A stretch of DNA of 64,000 nucleotides from RYN-133 sp036497285 (GCA_036497285.1 DASXJR010000027.1:34220-98219); one strand, 5' to 3'; counted from the stretch's first letter, positions 51,704 to 60,640 are shown. The notes: generated from the letters alone by a model not told the origin. Program-made: numbers and translations.

Positions 51704-53788
51704 TTACTTCGCCTGGGTCAGGTCGTAGACGGTGGAGCCGCCGACGGTCCTGGCCGTGAAGTTCGCCTGCACCCATTGCGTGATGGCGCTGCCCGAGCCG
51801 GCCGACCCGCCCCGCCCGCCGAAGCCGCCGCCACCGAGGCCGGCCCCGCCCGTGCCGCTGCCGCCGATGAAGTAGTGGATCTTCCCAACGGCGACGAGTG
51901 CCTTGAACTGCGCGAGGGTCGGCGCCGGGTCGCTGCCCGTGAAGCCGCCGATCGCGATCACGGCGGTTCCCGACTGCAGTTCGAGCGGGGCCGCGAGCTG
52001 AGAACCGACCGTGGCTGCCGACCAGGTCGTCCCGGCGTTCTTCAGCAGCCTGACCAGCGCAGTACTGACCGTCTGCTCGCGCGGCGCGCCGCCACCGGAC
52101 GGCATCGACCCGCCGGTCGGGTTGGACCCGCCGGTCGGCCTCGACCCGACGGTCGGCCTCGACCCGCCGGTCGGGAAGCCGCCGCCGGTCGGAAAGCCAC
52201 CGGTCGGCATTGACCCGCTCGGACGCGTGCCACCCGGCATCGCGAACCCGCCGCCACCCGGGCCGCCGAAGCTGCCACTGACCGCGGGACCTGCTGACGG
52301 CGTCGAGCCCGTCTGCGCGGTTGCAGCGGTGTTCAGGGCGTAGGCAGTCGATCCGCCGCTGATCGCGATCAACCCCGCGATCACGCCGACCGCGCCTGCG
52401 GCCCTGATCCGTCCGGCGGGCACCAGCAGCGCGACCGTACCCATCAGCGCGACGACGAACAGCGTCGTTCCCAGCCACGGGAACCAGTCGCTGGTGCGCT
52501 GGAGCAGCGTCATGCTCATCACCGCGGTGCCGAGCACACCGGCGGCGAGTGCGACCCGCGCGGCGAGTTCTTCCCGGCGCCGCCACAACACCACCGCGGC
52601 GATTGCCACCAGCGCTGCGATCGCTGGTGCCAACTCGACCGTGTAGTAGGTGTGGATCGTGCCGGTGGCGAAGCTGAGCACCGCGCCGGTCACGAGCAGC
52701 CAGCCGCCCCACAGCACCACGGCCGCGCGGGTGCGGTCGATGCGCGCCGCCCGTCCGGCAACGACGGCGAGCGCGACGATCGCCAGTAGCGACGCAGGCA
52801 GCAACCACGCGATCTGTCCGCCGTTGAGCGAGTTGAACAGCCGATTGATGCCCGCCGAGCCGCTGAAGCTCGCGCCGCCGCCACCGGGACCGCTGCCGCC
52901 GGTGATCCGCGACAGTCCGTTGTAGCCGAACGCCAGACCGAGCGCGGTGTTGTTGCCCGACCCACCGATGTACGGACGGTCGGCCGCAGGCGTCAGATCA
53001 ACGGCCAGTACCCACCAGCCGGCCGAGATCACGATCGCGAGGCCCGCACCGAGCAGTTGCACGATGCGCCGACGCACCGACGTGGGCGCCGCCACCAAGT
53101 ACGTGATCGCCAGTGCCGGCAACACGGTGAACGGCTGCAATCCCTTGGCCAGGAACGAGAAACCCAGCGCGGCCCCGGCGAGGAGCAACCATTTCGTCGA
53201 CGCGTTGTCGAGCGCCCGCGTGACGCAGTAGCCGGCGGCAACGATGAGCAGCACCATCAGCGCGTCCGGGTTGTTGAACCGGAACATCAGCACCGCGACG
53301 GGTGTGATCGCGAGCAGCGCACCGGCCAGCAGGCCCGCGACCGGGCCGAACCAGCGGCGCACGGTCGCGTACAGCAACCACACCGACAACACGCCCATGA
53401 TCGCCTGCGGAACCAGCATCGACCACGTGTTGAAGCCGAAGATCCGTCCCGACAACTCCATCGGCCACAGCGCGGCCGGCGGCTTGTCGACCGTGATCGC
53501 GTTGCCGGAATCGATCGAGCCGAAGAAGAACGCCTTCCACGACTTCGTCCCGGCCTGGACCGCCGCCGCGTAGAACTCGTTCGCGTATCCGGACGCGCCG
53601 AGCCCCCACACGTACAGCACGCCCGTCAACACAAGAAGCGCGGCGAGGGCACCCCGCTCGCGTCCCGCCTGGACGGTGAGTGGCGCGTTCTCGCCCGAGT
53701 GGCGCGACATATCGCGCCACTCACCGGAAAACGCGCCACTCACCTGGGAGGGGGGCGGTGCGGATGTGGACGTGGTTGATGCAGTCAT
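51704..53788 (-). CDS. family 39-type membrane glycosyltransferase (YkcB-like)
   Basis: Encodes 694 residues. A polar N-terminus (1-45) is followed by about eleven membrane helices. The first loop carries G-Y-A-N-E-F-Y-A-A-A, the acidic site typical of ArnT/PMT enzymes, which take sugars from polyprenyl phosphates. After helix regions the tail is Gly, Pro, Thr-rich (about 520-565), followed by a soluble C-terminal domain with A-V-I-A-I-G-G-F. Start ATG overlaps the stop of the GT2 gene (ATGA). A family B repeat is read in frame as residues 16-38. The donor is probably made by the neighbouring GT2. Confidence 0.88.
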   Translation of the reverse strand: MTASTTSTSAPPPSQVSGAFSGEWRDMSRHSGENAPLTVQAGRERGALAALLVLTGVLYVWGLGASGYANEFYAAAVQAGTKSWKAFFFGSIDSGNAITVDKPPAALWPMELSGRIFGFNTWSMLVPQAIMGVLSVWLLYATVRRWFGPVAGLLAGALLAITPVAVLMFRFNNPDALMVLLIVAAGYCVTRALDNASTKWLLLAGAALGFSFLAKGLQPFTVLPALAITYLVAAPTSVRRRIVQLLGAGLAIVISAGWWVLAVDLTPAADRPYIGGSGNNTALGLAFGYNGLSRITGGSGPGGGGASFSGSAGINRLFNSLNGGQIAWLLPASLLAIVALAVVAGRAARIDRTRAAVVLWGGWLLVTGAVLSFATGTIHTYYTVELAPAIAALVAIAAVVLWRRREELAARVALAAGVLGTAVMSMTLLQRTSDWFPWLGTTLFVVALMGTVALLVPAGRIRAAGAVGVIAGLIAISGGSTAYALNTAATAQTGSTPSAGPAVSGSFGGPGGGGFAMPGGTRPSGSMPTGGFPTGGGFPTGGSRPTVGSRPTGGSNPTGGSMPSGGGAPREQTVSTALVRLLKNAGTTWSAATVGSQLAAPLELQSGTAVIAIGGFTGSDPAPTLAQFKALVAVGKIHYFIGGSGTGGAGLGGGGFGGRGGSAGSGSAITQWVQANFTARTVGGSTVYDLTQAK
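52107..52216. repeat. tandem 18-base repeat inside the GT39-type gene
   Basis: Four near-perfect 18-base units (gacccgccggtcgg plus four variable bases) run from 52107 to 52178, and two or three degenerate units follow. They encode the P-T-G-G-S repeats of the linker. Length changes by slippage are likely between strains. No role beyond a flexible linker is apparent. Confidence 0.8.
53677..53742. repeat. GAGTGGCGCG palindromic repeat, family B copy 3 (within a coding region)
   Basis: Boxes at 53677-53689, 53697-53707, 53712-53722 and 53730-53742 have the same order and spacing as the two intergenic copies. The inner stem is GAGTGGCGCGA/TCGCGCCACTC with a 4-base loop. It lies 46 bases after the GT39-type start and is read in frame as about 22 residues. 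Confidence 0.9.
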
Positions 53789-54978
53789 CGGTCGATGCCT
53801 TTCCGGGCGAAAACCCAATCGCGGAGCAGAACGAAGCGCAGGACGGTCGAGGCGAGATTGGCGGCCACCAACACGATCACCTCGACCGCGCGGGCGGGGT
53901 GACCGGTGAGCGCGCCGAGCAGCGCCAACGCCCCGCTGGTGAGCGCGAGGCCGACGGCGAACACGAGCAGTCCTTGCAGTTGATGTCGCACGACTCCATG
54001 GCCGGCCACGCCGAACGTGAAGCGGCGGTTGACAGCGGTGTTGGCGATCGCGGTGACGAGCAGGGCGAGCAGGTTCGCCAGTTGAGCGCCGAACGGCGCG
54101 CGCCACAGGAGGAACAAGACCAGGTAGGCCAACGTGGAGCCCACGCCGACGGCGGCGAAGCGGAACGCCTGGCCGAACAGCGATTCCGTACCGGCGTGAC
54201 CGAGCTGGCCTCGCAGTTCGCGCACCGGCAATTCGCCGCGCAGCAGCGATCGCGTCATGCGTGCCACACCCCGGATGTCGGCCAGCGCGGTTGCCACGAT
54301 GTCGACCCGGCTGTCGGGGTCGTCGACCCAGTCGACGGGAACCTCGGCGATGCGCAGTCCGCTGCGCTCGGCCAGAACCAACAGCTCGGTGTCGAAGAAC
54401 CACGACGTATCGCGGACGTGCGGCAGCAACGCCCGCGCGCAATCAGCGCGCAGGGCTTTGAAGCCGCATTGCGCGTCCGAGAAGCGCGCCCGCAACGTCG
54501 TGCGCAGCATGAGGTTGTACCCCCGCGAGATCAGCTCCCGCTTCGGTCCGCGCACCACGCGCGCGGATCGTGACAGCCGACTGCCGATCGCCACGTCGCT
54601 GTGGCCTGACAGCAGCGGCGCGATCAGCGGCAGCAGCGCGTTGAGGTCGGTCGAGAGATCGACGTCCATGTACGCGACGACGCGCGCCCGGCTTGCGGTC
54701 CAGACCTGCTGCAACGCACGTCCCCGACCCTTGGCATCGAGATGAACGGCGCGCACGCGCGGCAGCTCGTCCGCCAGCGCGGTCGCGAGCTGCCACGTGC
54801 CGTCCGTGCTGGCGTTGTCGGCGATCGTGATCACCGTGCTGAACGGGACGTGCGTGGCGAGGTAGTCGTCGAGGCGGCGCACGCTCGGTTCGAGATCGAC
54901 CTGTTCGTTGAAGACCGGGACGACGATCTCGACATCGAGCACGGCCATCGCGGTCTCGGGCGCTTCGGTCGTTGTCAT
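53785..54978 (-). CDS. GT2 polyprenyl-phosphate glycosyltransferase fused to GtrA-like domain
   Basis: Encodes 397 residues. Residues 15-255 are a GT2 enzyme: I-V-V-P-V-F-N-E-Q, an A-D-N-A-S-T-D-G-T motif and the metal site Y-M-D-V-D-L-S-T-D. Residues 265-390 are a GtrA-like membrane domain with four helices and N-T-A-V-N-R-R-F-T-F. It loads a sugar onto polyprenyl phosphate at the inner face; the GtrA part may flip it. The GT39-type protein encoded next (4-base overlap) would use it outside. This resembles ykcC-ykcB of Bacillus by recollection. Confidence 0.9.
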   Translation of the reverse strand: MTTTEAPETAMAVLDVEIVVPVFNEQVDLEPSVRRLDDYLATHVPFSTVITIADNASTDGTWQLATALADELPRVRAVHLDAKGRGRALQQVWTASRARVVAYMDVDLSTDLNALLPLIAPLLSGHSDVAIGSRLSRSARVVRGPKRELISRGYNLMLRTTLRARFSDAQCGFKALRADCARALLPHVRDTSWFFDTELLVLAERSGLRIAEVPVDWVDDPDSRVDIVATALADIRGVARMTRSLLRGELPVRELRGQLGHAGTESLFGQAFRFAAVGVGSTLAYLVLFLLWRAPFGAQLANLLALLVTAIANTAVNRRFTFGVAGHGVVRHQLQGLLVFAVGLALTSGALALLGALTGHPARAVEVIVLVAANLASTVLRFVLLRDWVFARKGIDR

Positions 54979-55086
54979 CGGCGTGCTGATGAAGGTCGTC
55001 CGGTCATGCGGACAACGATGCGATCAGCCGGGTCAGGCACTCATCAGCGCCGCGTCAAGGCTGTCCTAACTCCAGGTAGGAACTGA

Positions 55087-56421
55087 CTACGGGCTGTGCA
55101 ACAGCAAGGTGATGACGGCGCCGCCGGACGGACCGGAACCGATCGCCATCGACCCGCCTGCACCCTCCGCGCAGCGCCGTGCGATGTCCAGGCCGAGCCC
55201 GGTCGAACCCCGGTCACTGCGGCCGCGAACCTCGGCGGCGTGCGGGATGCCGGTGCCTACGTCGGCGACGACCAGGCGCGCGCCCTCGTCCGTCCGTTCG
55301 AGGGTGACCGTGAACGCGGTGCCCTCCGCGGTATGGGCGACGACGTTCTCGAGCAGGGCGTCGAGGGCCGCGGCGAGATCTTCGGCGGAGGCGCGCACCC
55401 TCAGCGGTCCGTCGGGCACGGTGATGTCGCTGTGCCGGCCCTGCTCGTCGGTGAGTGCCGACCAGAATTCGACCCGCTCGCGCACCACGGCGCTGGCGTC
55501 GCTGGTCGGGATCCGTCCTTCGCGTTCGGGCCGCCGGGCCGCCCGGATCACCGCTGACAGCATGCGCTCGAGGTCGCTCACGCGGGTCCCGATCCGCTCG
55601 GCCTCGGCCGGATCACGCAGTGCCTCGGCCTCGAGCCGCAACGTGGTGAGCGGTGTGCGCAGCCGGTGCGACAGATCGGCAACCGTCTCGCGCTCCTCGG
55701 CGATCAGCTCGTCGATGCGATCGGCCAGCCGGTTGAGGGCCGTGCCGACCTCGGCCACCTCCCGCGGTCCGTCGGTCGGCGCACGCGCGGACGTGTCGCC
55801 GAGGGCGAGCTGCTGCGCCGTGTGGGCGGTACGGACGAGCGGACGGGTGATCCGGCGCGTCGACAATTCGCCCGCCCCCGCACCGAGTACGAGCAGGCCG
55901 ACGCTCACGCCGACGATCAACAGATACCAACTGCCGATGCCGTCGTAGCGCTTGCTGTCGGCCAGGTACACCCGCACCTGGTTGAAGCCTGCCGGCGTCG
56001 GGGCGATCGCGAACGCCACCGTGCCGCCCGCAGCGCTGGTGACCTGCGGCGGGTTGTCGTTGGCGCCGATCGGACGCGGGCCGTTGCCCTCGGGTGGCCG
56101 CGGCGCGTCGGACGGGGCACCGCCGCCCGCGGGGTTGCCGCCGCCGTCGGCGGGGGTGCTGCCCACGAACTCGCCGTCGGGCAGGCGGACCGAGACCGGG
56201 TGCCCGGTGTCGCGGATCTGCCGCGTCACGTACGCGGCGAGCTGGCTGCGGCTGGGCCGGGCAGTGCGCAGCGACGCTGCGATACCACGGGCCTGCTCGG
56301 CGATGGACTTGTCGGCCTGCTCGCCGATCACGTTGTGGGTGAGCACCGCGAGCGGGACGGCGAACGCCAGCACTACCAAGGTCGTCATGCCGACGACGAG
56401 CAGCAGGATCCGGCGCCTCAT
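55087..56421 (-). CDS. sensor histidine kinase (OmpR-type system)
   Basis: Encodes 444 residues: helix 1 at 5-27, an outer region of about 135 residues with a Gly/Pro-rich segment (90-125), helix 2 near 165-185, HAMP (186-240), then the kinase with His252 in A-D-L-S-H-R-L-R-T-P-L and the ATP boxes L-L-E-N-V-V-A-H, D-V-G-T-G-I-P and G-S-T-G-L-G-L-D-I-A. The N-box is slightly unusual. Its signal is unknown. The start overlaps the response regulator stop by 4 bases. Confidence 0.9.
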   Translation of the reverse strand: MRRRILLLVVGMTTLVVLAFAVPLAVLTHNVIGEQADKSIAEQARGIAASLRTARPSRSQLAAYVTRQIRDTGHPVSVRLPDGEFVGSTPADGGGNPAGGGAPSDAPRPPEGNGPRPIGANDNPPQVTSAAGGTVAFAIAPTPAGFNQVRVYLADSKRYDGIGSWYLLIVGVSVGLLVLGAGAGELSTRRITRPLVRTAHTAQQLALGDTSARAPTDGPREVAEVGTALNRLADRIDELIAEERETVADLSHRLRTPLTTLRLEAEALRDPAEAERIGTRVSDLERMLSAVIRAARRPEREGRIPTSDASAVVRERVEFWSALTDEQGRHSDITVPDGPLRVRASAEDLAAALDALLENVVAHTAEGTAFTVTLERTDEGARLVVADVGTGIPHAAEVRGRSDRGSTGLGLDIARRCAEGAGGSMAIGSGPSGGAVITLLLHSP

Positions 56422-57107
56422 GTCGAGGGGTTGGGGGCGACAAGTCGTACGCCGACGCCGCGCACGCTGTGCAGATAGCGGGGTTCGGCGGCAGATTCGC
56501 CCAGCTTGCGCCGCAACCAGGACAGGTGGACGTCGACGGTGCGATCGGACCCGCCCCACGCGAGCTGCCACACCTCGCTGAGCAGGTCGCGCTTGCTGAC
56601 CACCTCGCCGGCGCGGCGGGCGAGCGCGAGCAACAGTTCGAACTCCTTGCGGGCCAGTTCGACCGGACGGTCGTCGACGCTCACCTCGTAGCTGCGGGTG
56701 TCGATGACCAGCCCGCCGACGGTGATCACCGGGTCCTCGTCCGTCCGTCCCATCCGACGCAGCACCGCACGGATCCGCGCGTTCAGCTGGGACGCGGTGA
56801 ACGGCTTGATCACGTAGTCGTCGGCGCCGAGATCGAGCACGCGCACCATCTCGGCTTCGTCGTCGCGCGCGGTCGCGACGATCACCGGGATGTCGCTGAC
56901 CGAGCGCAACATCGACAGGATGTCCGCGCCGTCGATGTCGGGCAGGCCGAGATCGAGCAGCACCACGTCCGGCTTGCCCTCCACGGCCGCGGACAGGGCG
57001 GGCAGACCGGCGCCGATCGCGTTGACGCTGTGGCCCTGGTCGCGAAGCGCACGCGTCAACGTCATGCGTATCGCGGCGTCGTCCTCGACGAGCAAGACCT
57101 GGACCAT
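56418..57107 (-). CDS. OmpR-family response regulator
   Basis: Encodes 229 residues: receiver domain with Asp52 (V-V-L-L-D-L-G-L-P-D) and K-P-F-T-A, then a winged helix with H-L-S-W-L-R-R-K-L-G and V-R-G-V-G-V-R-L. Its kinase is encoded directly downstream. The start at ATG 57107 lies 31 bases from the divergent UbiD gene start. Target genes are unknown; the glycosyltransferases further along the same strand are candidates. Confidence 0.92.
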   Translation of the reverse strand: MVQVLLVEDDAAIRMTLTRALRDQGHSVNAIGAGLPALSAAVEGKPDVVLLDLGLPDIDGADILSMLRSVSDIPVIVATARDDEAEMVRVLDLGADDYVIKPFTASQLNARIRAVLRRMGRTDEDPVITVGGLVIDTRSYEVSVDDRPVELARKEFELLLALARRAGEVVSKRDLLSEVWQLAWGGSDRTVDVHLSWLRRKLGESAAEPRYLHSVRGVGVRLVAPNPST

Positions 57108-57138
57108 GCGCGCGACGGTACCGCGCGATACTTGGCGG

Positions 57139-58590
57139 GTGGCTTTCAGTGATCTCCAGGACTTCGTGTCCGCGCTCGAGCGCGATCGCGACCTGAAACG
57201 CGTCCGTGCCCGCGTCGACCCGCACCTCGAGGTCACCGGGATCGTGCAGCGCGTGGTTCGCGACGGCGGACCTGCATTGTTGTTCGAGAACCCCACGCGT
57301 GGACGAATGCCCTTGCTCATCAACGCATTCGGCACGCAACGGCGGATGGCGCGCGCACTCGGCGTCGACGATCTGGACGAGATCGGTGGTCGGATCGCCG
57401 ATCTGCTGAAGCCGGAGTTGCCGCGCGGGATCGGCGGGTTGAAGGACGCGCTCGGTAAAGCGGCGCAGTTGCGATCGGTGCCGCCGCGCAAGGTCAAGGG
57501 CGCGCCCTGCCAGGAAGTCGTGCTCCACGGCCCGGACGTCGACCTCGACCTGCTGCCGGGGATCAAGGCCTGGCCGGACGACGGCGGGGTATTCCTGAAT
57601 CTCGGGCTGACGCACACGAAGCATCCCGAGACGGGCGCGCGCAATCTCGGCATGTATCGGCTGCAGCAACAGGACAATCGCACCGTCAGCCTGCACTGGC
57701 AGATCCACAAGGACTCGACCTCGCACGCTTCGGTGGCCGAGCGGCGCGGCGAGCGGCTGCCGGTGGCGATCGCGTTCGGCTGCCCGCCCGCGGTCACGTA
57801 CGCCGCGTCCGCCCCGTTGCCGGCGGACATCGACGAGTACCTGTTCGCCGGCTTCGTGCAGCGCGAGCGGGTCGACATGGTCGACTGCGTGTCCGTTCCG
57901 CTGCAGGTGCCCGCGGCTGCGCAGGTCGTGCTCGAGGGATGGGTCGAACCCGGATCTCGTTTGTCGGAAGGACCGTTCGGCGATCACACGGGCTTCTACA
58001 CGCCGGTCGAGCCGTTCCCGTTCGTCCGCGTCGAGACCATGACGATGCGCTCGGACCCGCTGTACCAGTCGATCATCGTCGGACGTCCGCCCCAGGAGGA
58101 CGGGCCGATCGGCAAGGCGACCGAACGAATTTTCCTGCCGCTGATCCGGATGATGATCCCGGAGATCGTCGACTACGACCTGCCCGAAGCCGGTGTGTTC
58201 CACAACTGCGTGATCGTGTCGATCGAGAAGCAGTTCCCGAAGCACGCGCACAAGGTCATGAACGCGATCTGGGGCGCCGGGCTGCTCTCGCTGTCGAAGC
58301 TTGTGGTCGTGGTCGATGCCGAGTGCGACGTGCACGACTACCGCGAGGTGGCCTGGCGGGCGTTCGGCAACGTCGACTACGCGCACGACGTGCTGCACAG
58401 CGTGGGTCCGGTCGACCACCTGGACCACGCGGCGTACGAGCAGTTCTTCGGCGGCAAGCTCGGCGTGGACGCGACCCGCAAACTGCCCACCGAGGGATAT
58501 CGCCGCGACGGGGGCTGGCCGGCTGAGTGCGTGCTATCGGAGGAAACCGAAGCGCTCGTCGACCGGCGCTGGCGCGAATACGGCCTCTGA
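57139..58590 (+). CDS. UbiD-family decarboxylase (menaquinone type)
   Basis: Encodes 483 residues from GTG 57139, near the usual 490. The family uses prenylated FMN to decarboxylate aromatic or unsaturated acids. Segments visible include G-M-Y-R-L-Q-Q-Q-D, I-H-K-D-S-T-S-H and G-P-F-G-D-H-T-G-F-Y-T, the last close to the active-site region. UbiX (below) makes the cofactor. Together with UbiA it probably serves the late futalosine pathway (as SCO4490-4492 of Streptomyces, by recollection). Confidence 0.9.
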   Translation: MAFSDLQDFVSALERDRDLKRVRARVDPHLEVTGIVQRVVRDGGPALLFENPTRGRMPLLINAFGTQRRMARALGVDDLDEIGGRIADLLKPELPRGIGGLKDALGKAAQLRSVPPRKVKGAPCQEVVLHGPDVDLDLLPGIKAWPDDGGVFLNLGLTHTKHPETGARNLGMYRLQQQDNRTVSLHWQIHKDSTSHASVAERRGERLPVAIAFGCPPAVTYAASAPLPADIDEYLFAGFVQRERVDMVDCVSVPLQVPAAAQVVLEGWVEPGSRLSEGPFGDHTGFYTPVEPFPFVRVETMTMRSDPLYQSIIVGRPPQEDGPIGKATERIFLPLIRMMIPEIVDYDLPEAGVFHNCVIVSIEKQFPKHAHKVMNAIWGAGLLSLSKLVVVVDAECDVHDYREVAWRAFGNVDYAHDVLHSVGPVDHLDHAAYEQFFGGKLGVDATRKLPTEGYRRDGGWPAECVLSEETEALVDRRWREYGL

Positions 58591-58596
58591 CCCGTC

Positions 58597-58642
58597 ACTT
58601 TTGGCGGTCAGCCGTCAAATGGCACGCCTGGCCGCCAAAAGT
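58597..58642. repeat. short palindromic repeat, family A copy 3
   Basis: ACTTTTGGCGG and CCGCCAAAAGT form 11-base arms around 24 bases just after the UbiD gene and before UbiA. The core matches the other two family A copies (GGCGGTCAGCCGTCAAA). It may lower readthrough into UbiA. Confidence 0.88.
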
Positions 58643-58663
58643 TCGCCTGGCAGACTTATCGCG

Positions 58664-59563
58664 GTGAGCACCGTCGCACTGCCGGCACCGCGCGGCAAAG
58701 TCCGCGCCTTCCTGTCGCTGGTGATGATCGAGCACTCGGTGTTCGCGCTACCGTTCGCCTACATCGCGGCGTTGACGGCCATGTGGCGGCAGACCCGGTC
58801 GGTGCACTGGGCGCAGCTGCTGCTGATCACGATCGCGATGGTGTCCGCGCGGACGGTGGCGATGTCGGCCAACCGGATTCTCGATCGACGCTTCGACGCG
58901 CTGAACCCGCGCACCGCACGCCGCGAGCTCGTCACCGGCGAGCTCAGCGTCGGCTCGGCGTGGGTGGGCACCGCGGTCGCTCTGGCCGTTTTCCTGGCCT
59001 CGGCCGCAGCCCTGTCGTGGACGTGCCTTGCGCTCGCGCCGCTGGCGGTGGCGCTGCTCGTCCTCTACTCCTACGGAAAACGCTTCACCGACTTCCCGCA
59101 GGTGCTGCTGGCGCTCGCGCAGTTCGTGGCGCCGGTCGGCGCCTGGCTCGCGGTCACCGGCGGGACGGGCTGGGCCCCGTGCGCGCTCGGCATCGCGGTC
59201 GGCACGTGGATCGGCGGATTCGACCTGATCTACTCCTGCCAGGACGCCGAGGTCGACCGGCGGATCGGGTCGCGCTCGTTCCCCGCCCGCTTCGGGATTC
59301 GAGCCGCGCTCGTGACGTCGGCGGCCGTCCACGCCGTCACTCTTGCGTGCTTCGCCTGGTTCGGCGCCGTCGCCGGGCTCGGCTGGTTGTGGTGGACGGG
59401 CGTCGTGCTGACCGGCGTAGTACTGGTCTACGAACACGCCATCGTGCGCCCGCACGATTTGTCCCGGGTGAACCGCGCGTTCTTCACCGCGAACGGCGTC
59501 ATCGGGATCGGCCTGTTCGTGTTCGCGCTCGCGGACCTCGTCGCGCACGGGCTGAGCCGATGA
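58664..59563 (+). CDS. UbiA-family prenyltransferase
   Basis: Encodes 299 residues with seven to eight membrane helices. The two aspartate motifs are N-R-I-L-D-R-R-F-D-A-L-N-P-R-T and Y-S-C-Q-D-A-E-V-D-R-R-I-G, which bind Mg and prenyl diphosphate. It adds a polyprenyl tail to an aromatic acid, plausibly dihydroxy-naphthoate-type (MqnP) in menaquinone synthesis. GTG 58664 fits the first helix. The stop overlaps UbiX by 4 bases. Confidence 0.9.
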   Translation: MSTVALPAPRGKVRAFLSLVMIEHSVFALPFAYIAALTAMWRQTRSVHWAQLLLITIAMVSARTVAMSANRILDRRFDALNPRTARRELVTGELSVGSAWVGTAVALAVFLASAAALSWTCLALAPLAVALLVLYSYGKRFTDFPQVLLALAQFVAPVGAWLAVTGGTGWAPCALGIAVGTWIGGFDLIYSCQDAEVDRRIGSRSFPARFGIRAALVTSAAVHAVTLACFAWFGAVAGLGWLWWTGVVLTGVVLVYEHAIVRPHDLSRVNRAFFTANGVIGIGLFVFALADLVAHGLSR

Positions 59564-60180
59564 TCAGGGTGCCATGGGTGATCGGCGTGTCCGGTGCGTC
59601 CGGAACGCTGTACACGAAGTCCGTCTTGAACGCGCTGCTCGACGCCGGTGAGCCGGTCGATCTCGTCGTGTCGCGCGCGGCCCGACTGACCCTGGTGGAC
59701 GAGCTCGGGTTGACCTTCCGCGACGCGCACTGGCGCGACGACCTCACCGCCTGGCTGGGACGTGAGGTCGGCGACGTGGTGCATTGGACGCCCGGCGACC
59801 TCGGCGCCGGTCCGGCCAGCGGCTCGTACCCGACGCAGGGCATGGTCGTCGTGCCGGCGTCCACCGCGGCCGTCGCCGGGATCGCGCTCGGGCTGTCGAA
59901 GGACCTGCTGCAACGTGCCGCCGACGTCACGCTGAAGGAGCGGCGTCGGCTTGTCGTCGTCCCGCGCGAGACGCCGTACACCCGCTCCACGCTGAAGCAC
60001 ATGCTTGCCCTCGACGAGGCGGGCGCGGTCGTGCTGCCCGCCAACCCCGGCTTCTACGCCGGGCTCGACTCGGTGCAGCAACTGGTTGACTTCGTCGCGG
60101 CCAAGATCCTGGACGTGCTGGGCGTCAAACATGACCTCAGCACTCGATGGACGGGCGAACTCGGCGCGGGACGAGCGTGA
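59560..60180 (+). CDS. ubiX: UbiX flavin prenyltransferase
   Basis: Encodes 206 residues. It makes prenylated FMN, the cofactor of UbiD. The FMN-binding G-V-S-G-A-S-G-T is at the start, and V-V-P-A-S-T-A-A-V-A-G-I-A and R-E-T-P-Y-T-R-S-T-L-K-H-M are family motifs. It overlaps UbiA by 4 bases and the AsnC regulator by 1 base (TGATG). Confidence 0.92.
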   Translation: MIRVPWVIGVSGASGTLYTKSVLNALLDAGEPVDLVVSRAARLTLVDELGLTFRDAHWRDDLTAWLGREVGDVVHWTPGDLGAGPASGSYPTQGMVVVPASTAAVAGIALGLSKDLLQRAADVTLKERRRLVVVPRETPYTRSTLKHMLALDEAGAVVLPANPGFYAGLDSVQQLVDFVAAKILDVLGVKHDLSTRWTGELGAGRA

Positions 60181-60620
60181 TGGACGACGTCGATCAACGG
60201 TTGGTGGCCGCGCTGCGACTGAACGGGAGGGCGACCTATGCCGAGCTCGCGCGCCTGGTCGGGCTCAGCGGGCCGGCCGTGCACGAGCGGGTGAACAAGC
60301 TGGAGAGCTCCGGCGTGATCCAGGGCTACCACGCCGCGGTGGCACCGGCGGCGCTCGGCAAGACGATGAGTGCGCTGATCGGGGTGTTCATCTCTGACGG
60401 CGGTGACGACGAGGCGATCGCGGCGGATCTCGAGGCCATTCCCGCGGTCGAGGACTGCTGGTTCGTCGCGGGGGAGGAGACCTTCGTGGTGAAGGTGTCC
60501 ATCCCGGACGTCGCGCGTCTCGAAGCGGTGATCCGGGCACTGAATGCGGTGCCGGGGATCGCGCGCACCCGCACCACGGTCGTCCTCTCCACCAAGTTCG
60601 AGGGCCGCCTGCGCGCCTGA
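60180..60620 (+). CDS. Lrp/AsnC-family transcriptional regulator
   Basis: Encodes 146 residues: a winged helix at the N-terminus (V-D-Q-R-L-V-A-A-L-R and L-A-R-L-V-G-L-S-G-P-A-V-H-E-R-V-N-K-L), then the ligand-binding RAM domain (E-D-C-W-F-V-A-G-E-E-T-F-V-V-K-V). It may sense an amino acid and control the menaquinone genes upstream; in Streptomyces the same neighbour is SCO4493, by recollection. It starts within the UbiX stop. Confidence 0.92.
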   Translation: MDDVDQRLVAALRLNGRATYAELARLVGLSGPAVHERVNKLESSGVIQGYHAAVAPAALGKTMSALIGVFISDGGDDEAIAADLEAIPAVEDCWFVAGEETFVVKVSIPDVARLEAVIRALNAVPGIARTRTTVVLSTKFEGRLRA

Positions 60621-60640
60621 CCCGTTCCGTGCCTCCCCGG

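Noticed and set aside
57108..57138. GC-rich palindrome-like bases between the response regulator and the UbiD gene
   Set aside because: Short and composed only of CG-rich bases; such matches are expected by chance here.
55087..58428. A 1113-residue minus-strand frame spanning kinase, regulator and the UbiD gene
   Set aside because: The kinase starts at 56421, just after the response regulator; the upstream extension is an artefact of the frame and is antisense to UbiD.
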